Assembly (NCBI GenBank): GCA_024036415.1
Contig: JAMWET010003117.1
Span: 12,501-76,500, forward strand
Source: Prochilodus magdalenae
Lineage: Eukaryota > Chordata > Actinopteri > Characiformes > Prochilodontidae
Length of the DNA stretch: 64,000 bases
Direction of reading: 5' to 3'
Part shown: one piece after another, positions 11,769-20,763 of the stretch
Position numbering within the stretch: the first letter of the stretch is position 1
How the letters are laid out: each line of letters begins with the position of its first letter
Notes under the pieces: model-generated
Told to the model about the DNA's origin: nothing
Databases searched by the model: none
Seen by the model: the letters and a program-made list of their open reading frames with translations, nothing else
Program-made: the position numbers and the translations under genes

Positions 11769-12491
11769 AAGTTAATTGACAGAAGTATTGGGACACACCT
11801 CTTAATCGTCGAATTCAGGTGATTCATTCAGTTCTGTTGTCAGATCATGCACTTAGCCATGCAGTCTGCCTTTACAAACATTAGTGACAGACTGGGTCGT
11901 TTGAAAGAGCTCACTGAATCTGAGTATGGTACTGTAATTGGATGCCACCATTGCATCAAGTCCGTTCATGACATTTCTCCCCTCCTAGATATTCCACGAT
12001 CAACTGTGAGTGGTATTATTCAGAAGTGGTAGCGCCAGAGAGCCACAGCAACCCAGCCACGAAGTGGCAGATCACACAAAGTTACAGAGCACGGTCGAGC
12101 GAGTGCTGAGGCACAAGTCGCCAACGTTCTGCTGACTCAGTAACTACACAGTTCAACCCTCTTTTGGCATTGGCACAAACGGTGTGCTGGGAGCTTCATG
12201 GCATGGCTGCACAAAGCAAGGTCCATAAAGGCATGGTTGGGTGGGTTTGGTGTGGATGAACATATGACTGGCCTTAACAGAACATCAACATCTGACCCCA
12301 CAAATGCTGTTCTGGATGAATGGACAAAATGCCTACACTCCATAATCTAGAAGGCTTTCCCAGAGAAGTGGGAGCGGTTATCGCTGCATAGGAAGGACCA
12401 GCTTCCCAATTAATGCCTATGGGTTTAGTACAGGGTGCCAGGACAGCTCCTGGAGACCTAATGTGACCCAGTACCGTTGTGCATATAGTTG
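11769..12491 (+). mobile_element. Tc1-like deletion derivative (family E)
   Basis: The termini pair as degenerate inverted repeats: ACAGAAGTATTGGGACAC on the left, and GTGACCCAGTACCGTTGTGC followed by ATATAGTT on the right. This is the AAGTATTGGGACAC type of teleost Tc1-like ends. A frame at 11847-12032 encodes a helix-turn-helix ending LDIPRSTVSGIIQKW, matching the Tc1 DNA-binding domain. Downstream, frames give GFP-R-EVGAVIAA, resembling the SMPxRVxAVIxA tail. The catalytic middle is missing. It is non-autonomous and decayed. Confidence 0.75.
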
Positions 12492-13261
12492 ACAGCCAGG
12501 AATGGCAGGGTGTTTTTCCCTTCTGCTGAAAGGTCTGTATTCTTAATCACTCTCCTTAAAACCAGTCGAGAGCAAATGAGCAGCTTTACAAGCTTCTCTA
12601 TGGCAAAGTCGAGCCCTCATTCCTGGCCGGGAGGTGGATGCCTCTCCCATTCCCCTCCACACGAGTAAATATTCGTTTTCAGATGTGGTGTGCGCTAGTG
12701 TCCATTCATGCCCCACCATGTTCGAGCAGCTCATTGGTGTGTCTCAGGCTATAGGTGTAAAAACATAGGGTAGGTACTTTAAGTCGGTTTGTGTACCAAA
12801 GCAAAAATCGAATTACGCTGATTTCATGGTGCACTGAATCATTTTCCACCGGAGAGGATTGTGAGGTCTGAGGCTTACTCCCATATGGCCATCAGCTGTG
12901 CTGTAGTTGGGTCGAGTCATGCAGTGGCCTCGTGCTGAAGTTGTTGGTAAACCTTGGCTCCAGCATAGTGCCAGCTCATGAACTGCTCAGCTGTTTGTGG
13001 ACATGGCCAGTCACTGACACATCCCTGTTCATCTGGGTTGTGTTTTGATCTGCTGTTAAACAGTAAGCACACCCCAAGCTGTCCAGTGATGATGCCACCA
13101 CAAGGCATATGGTAGAGGGAAAATGGACCAATGGTATTCTTCTGTTGATCATCTTTTGATAATCCTCTGATGTTATAAACTTGTTATACCAGAAACCGTA
13201 TCAAAGCAGCTATCATAGTAACGGCTGCAAAGCCGATTTGTTGTCCATGGGGTAAGCCGAA
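12492..13261. other. Intron 1 segment with no recognised feature
   Basis: No domain or repeat was recognised. This is ordinary intronic sequence between a Tc1-like remnant and the 62-bp minisatellite. Confidence 0.4.
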
Positions 13262-14637
13262 AGGCATTTTGGTGCCCATAGAATTGGCCATTTAAGGAGA
13301 CTGATGTAAATAGGAATGCCATAAAGGAGGTTGATTCCCAGAGGAATGGTCTTAAAGGAGATGCCCATAGAAATGGGTGTATGGGACAGTGATGCCCATA
13401 GGAATGGCTGTCAAGGGTGGTGTCTGAAGAAAGGCTTCAGCTGTGGTTGGGACCTGTAGGAGGGGCCCAAAGAAATTGGTGCTCATATAAAGTGCTGTAA
13501 CGGTGGTTGGCGTCAGAAGGAAGGGCCTTAAAGGAGCTTTGTGTCTGTATGAATGTATGATGAAGGGAGGTTGGTGCCCCTATGAAGGTTTTTAATGGTG
13601 GCTGGCCCCTGTAGGAAGGGCCGTAAGGGAGGTTGGTGCCATATGAAGGTCTGTAAAGGTGGCTGGCACCTGAAGGAAGGGCCATAAGGAAGGTTGGTGC
13701 CCATATGAAGGTCTGTAAAGGTGGCTGGCACCAGTAGGAAGGGCCATAAGGGAGGGTGATGCCCATATGACGGGATGTAAAGGTGGCCGGCACCTGTAGG
13801 AGGGGCCGTAAGAGAGGTCGGTGCCCATATGCATGTCTGTACAGGTGGCTGGCACCTGTAGGAAGGGCCGTAAGGGAGGTTGATGCCCATATGAAGGAAT
13901 GTAAAGGTGGCTGGCACCTGTAGGAGGGGCCGTAAGAGAGGTCGGTGCCCATATGCATGTCTGTACAGGTGGCTGGCACCTGTAGGAAGGGCCGTAAGGG
14001 AGGTTGGTGCCCCTTATGAAGGGCTGTAAAGGTGGCTGGCGCCTGTAGGAAGGGTCATAAGGGAGGTTGGTGCCCATATGAAGGGCTGTAAAGGTGGCTG
14101 GCGCCTGTAGGAAGGGCCATAAGAAAGGTTGGTGCCCATATGAAGGGCTGTAAAGGTGGCTGGCACCTGAAGGAAGGGCCATAAGGCAGGTTGGTGCCTA
14201 TATGAAGGGCTGTAAAGGTGGCTGGCACCTGTAAGATGGACTGTAGTGGGGGCTGGTGCCCATATGAAAGTCTGTAAAGGTGACTGGCACCTGTAGGAAG
14301 GGCCATAAGGGAGGTTGGTGCCCATATGACGGGATGTAAAGGTGGTTGGTACCTGTAAGAAGGACCGTAGTGGAGGCTGGTGCCCATATGAAGCTCTGTA
14401 AATGTGGCTGGCACCTGTAAGATGGACTGTAGTGGGGGCTGGTGCCCATATGAAAGTCTGTAAAGGTGACTGGCACCTGTAGGAAGGGCCATAAGGGAGG
14501 TTGGTGCCCATATGACGGGATGTAAAGGTGGCTGGTACCTGTAAGAAGGACCGTAGTGGAGGTAGGTGCCCATATGAAGGGCTGTAAAGGTGACTGGCGC
14601 CTGTAGGAAGGGCCATAAAGTTGCCCATAGCAATGAC
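13262..14637. repeat. 62-bp minisatellite with higher-order structure
   Basis: About 19 to 20 tandem units have a core like TGCCCATATGAAGG-CTGTAAAGG-TGGCTGGCACCTGTAGGAAGGGCC-ATAAGGGAGGT. The spacing is 62 bp and units are diverged before about 13440. Higher-order periods are visible: a 124-bp dimer (GGGGCCGTAAGAGAGG at 13802 and 13926) and a 186-bp trimer (GCACCTGTAAGATGG at 14225 and 14411). The minus strand lacks stops in all three frames over long stretches, giving overlapping frames of 180-224 codons (13437-13979, 13592-14182, 14014-14688, 14055-14633). Because 62 is not a multiple of three, each frame cycles through the same translations. I judge these frames a by-product of the repeat. 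Confidence 0.93.
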
Positions 14638-15570
14638 TACCCAGAGGTGATGCAATGAGGACTGAGTTCTAATGTCCTGTAAGGACACTGGCGCCTGCCC
14701 CTTAAATGCCTACATGCCAATCAGCCGATCTCATCAGGAGATTGTTCAAAGCGCAGGATGATTGCCAATCAGGCCACTCTCGCTATTGCTGAGGTGTGTT
14801 GCAAGGTGATGTGGCAATGCCATCGTTCTTATTTTAGAAACACACACATGCCAGCAGTCTGTTGCAATCCAGACGACAGATGATGGAGCCATGCAGCTTT
14901 TAGAGTTTTATCTCTGACGTGTTGTCATGAAAACTCCAGTACCAGGTCAGCATGGACGGTCAGGGTCGATTAGACTTTATCGGTGGATACTGGACGGCTA
15001 GTATAGTATTAAATAGGCTGTAGAGTCTTCTTCTCAGGGATGGTATGTCTCTATCACTAAAGGAACAAGCTGCTGCCTTTTAAAAGGAAGCTGAACTGAC
15101 ATGAGCACTGCCCAGCTGCATCTCCACTTCATCCCTGTTAGGTTACCATGCAGTTGAAGAGGAGTTTCTGTCTCCGCTGATCAGGCTAACCTGTTTTATC
15201 TGATGTGTACTGATTTGTAAGTTTCCGCTTCCCCCCCAGTTCACTCACTTTCCACTAACTCACACCTAACACTCTAAAGCTGAGGTTGGGCAAAGTGAGC
15301 CCTGAGTGCTGCTTCTTGTCTGACCACCGAGGTTAAGTGGTCATGATCTCATGATCTCGCTCTGCACGTGCACAGTTGGATATAGAGAGCATTGCCTGTG
15401 CACAGATGAGCTGTTACCTATCTAAAGTTTGTGTGCCTCTGCTTAAATTCCATGAATTGTTGAAATTCCATGATCTCTAGCAGACGCTTTTGCACATGCT
15501 TAGCGGCTGTACATGCGCAGAACTGAACATATTAGGGAAAAGAAAATAAAACAAACGTATCATCAAAAGA
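14638..15570. other. Intron 1 segment with no recognised feature
   Basis: Nothing recognisable beyond short low-complexity patches. Confidence 0.4.
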
Positions 15571-16242
15571 ATAGTCTCTGGGTGGGACTGCAGGTGTGTT
15601 GGGAAGGAAGATAAAGGTGACCAGGATCAATAACTGATGATAAATTTAGACTGATATGATCAATATTGAGCTACACATACAGAAGTCTGTCTCTCAGTAT
15701 GGCGTCGGGCCGCCGTGTTTGCTAACCCAACACGCCAGACGTCTCGGTATGGAGCTGTAGAGGTTCCTGATGGAGTCCTGTGATAATCCATCCCATGCAG
15801 CTTGAACATCCTCACACAGTTCCTGCAGATGGTGCGGTAGGGGTGGAGGTGGAGGGACACCAGGTCTTCTGGACGTGTGACGACAAACCGTTCATCTTGG
15901 CGCTGACCACGGTGCCTCCACACACGGATTCGTTGGGCGTCTCCACCAAGACTAAAGCGGATCTCGTCACTGAAGATGACCCGCTGCCATTCTGAGTCAC
16001 TCCATGACAGTCTGGTACGACACCACTGCAGTCTTTGGTGACGGTGACGTGGTGTTAAGGACAGTCGTGGTAACGGTCTGTGTGCATGTAGTCCTGCGTG
16101 GTGCAGCCGTCTGCCGATGGTGCTGCACTAACAGGAGGACTCATGGAGGACACCACTGCTCTGCTCGCATGTCCTTGCCTGTGTCACATGTTTCCACCAA
16201 GTTTCAGTCGGAGGGTGATTCCTTCTGGGTCCAGCCATTCTT
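15571..16242 (-). mobile_element. Tc1-like deletion derivative (family T), copy T2
   Basis: The best-preserved copy of family T. On the minus strand it reads RRLHHAGLHAHRPLPRLSL, then WQRVIFSDEIRFSLGGD (the first catalytic Asp context of Tc1/mariner DDE transposases), then VWRHRGQRQDERFVVTRP. After that it jumps directly to LQELCEDVQAAWDGLSQD and IPRRLACWVSKHGGPTPY-type tail sequence in shifted frames. The stretch that should carry the second Asp and third acidic residue is deleted. The right terminus is CCTTCTGGGTCCAGC; the left is eroded. It is mobilisable only in trans, if at all. Confidence 0.82.
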
Positions 16243-16569
16243 TTGATGACGAGTGTGAACCGCTGGCTGTAATAATGTTATGGCTCATTTTATATTAGCT
16301 GTTTTTATTTTTTCCAGGACTCTAAAGGATTGCAAAGCTCTCGAGATAAAGCAAAGCTGTGCAGCCTTAATGCTTTTTTAAGTAGACCCGATTATATTAT
16401 TTTATTTATTTGAAGTGTATATACACATTGCGGTTGTGTGTGTGTGTACACAGAGGTAGGGCTGAGAGGGGTTGGACGGGACAGGCGAAACTGTTGCTCT
16501 CTAATTGCTATTGACACAGAACATGTATCTGGGTATATGGTTAGAGGTAGAACAGACTCCACTCTGTCC

Positions 16570-16596
16570 TGTGTGTGTGTGTGTGTACGGGTGTGT

Positions 16597-16639
<43 letters not shown>
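16570..16639. repeat. (GT)n microsatellite
   Basis: About 35 dinucleotides with two short interruptions (GTGTACGGG, GTACGT). This explains the Val/Cys-rich and Thr/His-rich frames on the two strands. Confidence 0.97.
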
Positions 16640-16641
<2 letters not shown>

Positions 16642-16832
16642 TTCATGCGCTGCTGCCCCCTCATGTCTCTCTAGGTGGCCTGCACGAGTATGTGCGATAG
16701 GCCAGGTGTGCCCCCAGGTGTGACCACCCACAGCAGCCGAGACTTTACACCCAGTGATGTGGTCAGAGGAGAAGAGAGAGTGCACCACTCTGAGACTCTG
16801 AGCTGTTGCTCCGGTCATGAAGTCTTTGGCAG

Positions 16833-16884
16833 TCCTTCATTTAAACCAGCTTATCAACACGTGCGCTAACTGAGCTACGTGGCC
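16833..16884 (-). pseudogene. tRNA-like fragment
   Basis: The minus strand reads GGCCACGTAGCTCAGTTAGC, with a good A box (TAGCTCAGTTAGCGC). After about 23 bases comes GGTTTAAAT, a poor B box. The acceptor stem does not close. This is either a decayed tRNA pseudogene or the head of an old SINE; a functional tRNA is unlikely. Confidence 0.3.
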
Positions 16885-17029
16885 GCTCCTATTGTTTCTG
16901 ACATGGTTCCTCAGGTCGCTCTAAAGTCCCGTTGGGACAGACTTCTTCTTCTCAGAGGAGGTTTTGTAATGCAGTGTGTTTGCAGCGTGATTATTCAGGA
17001 TAAGGTATGCGTGGGATTTCCTCATATTT

Positions 17030-17265
17030 CCACATGTGCCGGATTCATACCGGATTAGTCACTCCTCGGTTATTACTGTTACTCTGTGAAACGTGCTCTG
17101 TAGATTCATGCTCAGTTCAAACCACTTCACCACTGTTACTGTCTGACTGTAACGCTACCTGCACACTGCAGATTCATACTGGACTAAAACCACTCCACAT
17201 TTATTCCTGTCAGACTGTACAAACTACACACACTGCAGATTCATACTGGATTCTGGACTGGACTT
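17030..17265. repeat. Degenerate tandem repeat of about 66 bp
   Basis: GATTCATACTGG-like sequences recur near 17040, 17104, 17170 and 17239, each followed by similar CACT-rich sequence. This gives three to four diverged units just before the (GA)n tract. Confidence 0.6.
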
Positions 17266-17269
17266 TGCT

Positions 17270-17271
<2 letters not shown>

Positions 17272-17309
<38 letters not shown>
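17272..17309. repeat. (GA)n microsatellite
   Basis: Nineteen GA dinucleotides. Confidence 0.97.
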
Positions 17310-17311
<2 letters not shown>

Positions 17312-18090
17312 ACCCAGTGGGGTGGAATTATTAAAGTCTGCTCTTTGTTAGGATCAGGTGAAGGACCTGTTACTGAAGCAGCCGGGGGCGGTTAGCTCAG
17401 CTCTGAATATGATCTGGCCTAACTCTGATTCAGCGAGCGTGGGGATTACCTCTGCCCTGGCGGCTCTAAGCCATGGCCTGTGCTCACTCAGCTAGGAAAG
17501 GTATTTGGCGGGCTGGGGCTTTTCAACAAACGCCAGCAGCTTTGACACAGCGCTGTCCTCCATGTGGGTGGGCTTCTGAGTGGGACTAAAGGGAATCGGG
17601 GTGGAGTGAGAAGGCACTGGGCCTCTGGCTCGACCTGGGCTCCTGATCCTATCACTCAAGTGAGGCGTGGAGTTCACTGATGTCTGTATGCGCCTGGTTT
17701 GAACACGTCTGAGCTGAAGTACAGCGGTCCCGTGGTCCGCTGAGCTGTAAACTAATGAAACCTTTCCATTCTCAGAAAGCATAAGTATGTGTTTATAAAT
17801 AGTTTGTTTTTGTTTATAATTACATACGCAGTATACAGCAATTTGAAAATAACTCCTGAAACGTTGACCTCAGCTTCAGGACACAGGGCTGGATATGATT
17901 ATCATTTTTTCTAGGAAGCAAAGGTTTTCTTATTATACACTAACAGTCAAAAGTTTAGAGACGCCCAACTAATTGGTTGTTTTTGTTCATATATAAACGA
18001 CTCTACAGTCTTGTCTAGACTCTCATGTCTGAAAAAGACGTATCCTGATATACCACATATACTCTTGATGTATCACAGTGCAATTTTGCC
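17310..18090. other. Intron 1 segment with no recognised gene
   Basis: A GC-richer patch at about 17380-17760 holds a 96-codon minus-strand frame (17492-17782) with no recognisable domain. No splice context supports it. Confidence 0.35.
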
Positions 18091-18139
18091 CCATATATAT
18101 ATATATATTATATATTATATATTATACATATATATATAA

Positions 18140-18179
18140 CTATGATACATGGTATTCATTGGACAGCGACGATATACTG

Positions 18180-18265
<86 letters not shown>

Positions 18266-18305
18266 CAGTATATCGTCGCTGTCCAATGAATACCATGTAT
18301 CATAG
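18140..18305. repeat. Perfect inverted repeat flanking (TA)n: large fold-back
   Basis: The left arm 18140-18182 and right arm 18263-18305 are perfect inverse complements over about 43 bp. They are separated by about 80 bp of almost pure TA. Each arm contains the first 36 or so bases of the ATATCGTCGCTGTCC MITE terminus. The right arm is the left end of MITE copy M3; the left arm is an inverted duplicate of that end. The RNA or single strand could form a very long hairpin. Confidence 0.93.
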
Positions 18306-18518
18306 CTGATTTTTATTTTTTGGCGTCATTTGATCACATGAACTGCTGTTTACATTGGATGGACATTTCATGATGAATGGATGACCAGAAATTTCCAAAA
18401 CATGCTTGGAAAAGTGTCTGCTTCCATTGACTTACATTCACATTCAATCAGGTTTTTGGCCTCTCTTGTAAAGTTGCCATTTTGGAGACACTTGTTTTTC
18501 TTTGGGACAGCAACGTAT
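18270..18518 (-). mobile_element. ATATCGTCGCTGTCC MITE, copy M3
   Basis: Starts ATATCGTCGCTGTCC at 18270 inside the fold-back arm and ends GGGACAGCAACGTAT. It carries the family blocks in the same order as M1. About 249 bp. Confidence 0.82.
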
Positions 18519-18662
18519 GTGCAACTTTTATCTCATTGTTTGGCCAATTTAAAAGCTCCAGTTACTTTCAATTTCGTAAATATTGATGGTCCAAATTGCT
18601 AAAATGGCTGAAAAATATCAACCTCCACTGCAGGTTAAGAAAGCTGGTTCATTCTTCTGTAA

Positions 18663-18745
18663 AGTTCCATTTTGGAGGTTTTTAAGGTGGACTGCATAAT
18701 TCCAGCACTGCTATTTTATAGTTCCACCTTAATTCTAAAGTAAAG
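18663..18745. repeat. Possible TTCCACCTTAA MITE fragment
   Basis: GTTTTTAAGGTGGACTGCAT and, 40 bp later, GTTCCACCTTAATTCTAAAG form an imperfect inverted pair. The motif resembles the ends of the repeats at 46164, 57497 and 63612. Confidence 0.35.
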
Positions 18746-18764
18746 CATTAAGCTAAAAACAAGA

Positions 18765-18979
18765 AATCCAAAGAAAACAGGTATGTCCAAAATGGCAACT
18801 TGACAGGAGAGGCCAAAAACCTTATTTCTTTTGAATGGAAGTCAATGGAACCAGACGTCTTTCCATACAGTTTCTATTGGTCCATTCTTCATGAAATTTC
18901 CACACAGTGTAAACAGCAGCTCGTGATCAAATAAGGCATAAAGAAGAGATGCATGTTTTTCTTTGGACAGCGATGATAT
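18765..18979 (+). mobile_element. ATATCGTCGCTGTCC MITE, copy M4
   Basis: The family interior is well conserved (GGCAACTTGACAGGAGAGGC, AATGGAAGTCAATGGAACCA) and the right end TTTGGACAGCGATGATAT is intact. The left terminus is lost. It is in inverted orientation relative to M3, 250 bp away. Confidence 0.8.
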
Positions 18980-19904
18980 TAAAACACTCTGGGGTTTTGT
19001 AAAATTTCAAAGTACAAAAAAAATTATGCATTTCGGATGCAATTTGCGATGGAAATTGCAGATTTCGGTATAGTATAGTGGGCCTTGTATAGAGCCCTGA
19101 GGGACACCTTTGGGACCGTCCATGGTAAAAAGGCTGATTATGCTCGATGTTAGTTCTCTGGATTTAAACTGCTGATCAAATCTGCTCCATCTAACCCCGT
19201 CAGATTTCTGCATCACAGCTAACGAACATGAGTAACTTTGAAGCTATGCTGTTTAGCCGCAGACTGCTGTGCTTCCTAAATGTTTAGAAGCTTGGAGCAC
19301 CGCCAGCTAATGCTCTGGTTCCTGAGGGACCCAGCACGCGAGACTTGGAAAAGACTTGCTTTGGCAGAAAATACTTTTTGCGAGGTTCACGTCCTTCACT
19401 TTCCCCTCCAGAATCAACACGAGCTCAATTTCCAAGGCCGTTTAACCAACAAGTGCACTCATGTACTCTCGGAGTTGTGCTTCAGCTTGATTGATCCTGC
19501 CTCCTTGCAGTTTTACAGCTGGGAGTAAAGGCATGCGGCATCTTTCATATGCTCATATGCTCACCCGAGTGGGTGTGATGTGTTTGTAGGCTGGCTAACC
19601 CTCAAACATCGGCCTTGAGGCTCAAGTAATTGAGATGTCCTGGAATGATAAATTCAATCCTTGGGATTTTTTGTGGAAATAAAAGACGGAATAAAATCAG
19701 AGCGAACAGAAGGACTGGTCACAACATGCCGAAAGCTACACATGAACACCGCCCTTAAAGACGGACTGGTTTCTGGTGCCAACCATGGCGGCAGCACATT
19801 AGGTGGCATACCATCCCTATATGGTTCTTCCGTATGATCACAGAAGCCCCTTTGAATCCTCCCTACTGATGTGCAACTGAAATGTAATTTATTAATAATA
19901 AATT
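18980..19904. other. Intron 1 segment with no recognised feature
   Basis: No gene or named repeat was recognised. Confidence 0.4.
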
Positions 19905-20671
19905 ATATATTAATAGTTCTAAAATACACCTTGTGGTGCAACCTGGACACGTCTTCAGTGATGTAACCGGGTCTTACATCAAACACCCTCACCCAGGAGA
20001 CACACCCGGGGGTGATCGGGTAGCGCACTACGCCACGCATCCCCCCCCTCCTTAACAAGAGCCAACGTGAAGCCTCTTCATGGCTCTTCATCTGTGCAGT
20101 CTGCAGATCCCAAAGAGTCCCAGGACCCGATGTAGAGACTGGCCAGCAAAGCCCCTGCAGCCAACTTCATTTGGCTCGCAGCGGGCCTTCCACCCATTCC
20201 TCCGACACTCCGCCACCAGGTCAGCGTACTTGGCCTTCTTCCGCTCTTTAGCTTCCTCAATCCGAACTTCCCAGGGCATAGTTAGCTCCAGTAGCACTTC
20301 CTGCTTGGTTGCCCCAGACATCAAGACCATGTCTGGCCGGAGTGTTGTTGCAACAATGACGTCTGGGAATCTGCCAAGGTCCACCAGTCGTTGCCAGTCC
20401 CTTGCTATTGCAAGCAGACCTCCCTGGGTCGTCCTTGGGGGCTGGGGCTTCTCACCAGCTCGATCGAAGGCGATGGTACACTTGGAGGGGTGTTACCGCT
20501 TGTTGTTGTTAAAGCCAGTACAGATGGAGTCTGCTACTGCCCGTAGAACCTGGTCCTGGCGCCGATGATATCGACCATCTCCCAGGGCCTTTGAACAGCA
20601 GGTGCTGCTGGTTCTTGATGTATGGACCAATGGAAGTGGCCCAGTGTTGCTTGATCTTGTCAGAAGTCTGG
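19905..20671 (-). pseudogene. Non-LTR-type retroelement polyprotein, C-terminal fragment
   Basis: Minus-strand frames, joined across frameshifts, give in order: IKQHWATSIGPYIKNQQHLL (about 20600-20650), STIAFDRAGEKP-like sequence, DLGRFPDVIVATTLRPDMVL, LELTMPWEVRIEEAKERKKA, CEPNEVGCRGFAGQSLHRVL, and finally EEASRWLLLRRG (about 20070). This order matches the C-terminal part of a repeat-encoded protein very common in fish genomes. The PD...E(L)T motif with nearby Lys is suggestive of a restriction-like endonuclease fold, as in some non-LTR retrotransposons. The reverse transcriptase domain is absent. It is abutted at its upstream side by a MITE fragment. Confidence 0.55.
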
Positions 20672-20763
20672 TTCCATGGGCTAAATTGAAATGAGGTTTT
20701 TGCCCTCTCCTTTAACTTTGCCATTTTGGAGATACTTGTTTTATCTTCAGGCAGCGAAGTTGT
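20672..20763 (-). mobile_element. ATATCGTCGCTGTCC MITE, fragment M5
   Basis: Only the terminal 90 bp of the family (GAGGTTTTTGCCCTCTCCTT through CAGGCAGCGAAG) remains, fused to the retroelement fragment. It is followed at 20821-20842 by a T-run. Confidence 0.6.

Noticed and set aside
13262..14637. CRISPR-like regular repeats
   Set aside because: The repeats are contiguous 62-bp units without unique spacers, in a eukaryotic intron.
14014..14688. 224-codon minus-strand protein and its overlapping frames
   Set aside because: All frames are translations of the same minisatellite unit in three phases; there is no start context, splice signal or domain.
16392..16818. His/Thr-rich and Val/Cys-rich frames
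   Set aside because: They are translations of the (GT)n microsatellite.
17388..17440. GGTTAGCTCAGCTCTGAATA as tRNA start
   Set aside because: Only an A-box-like string; no B box or foldable cloverleaf follows.
17492..17782. 96-codon minus-strand frame in a GC-richer patch
   Set aside because: Possible conserved element but no domain or splice context; not enough evidence to call a gene.
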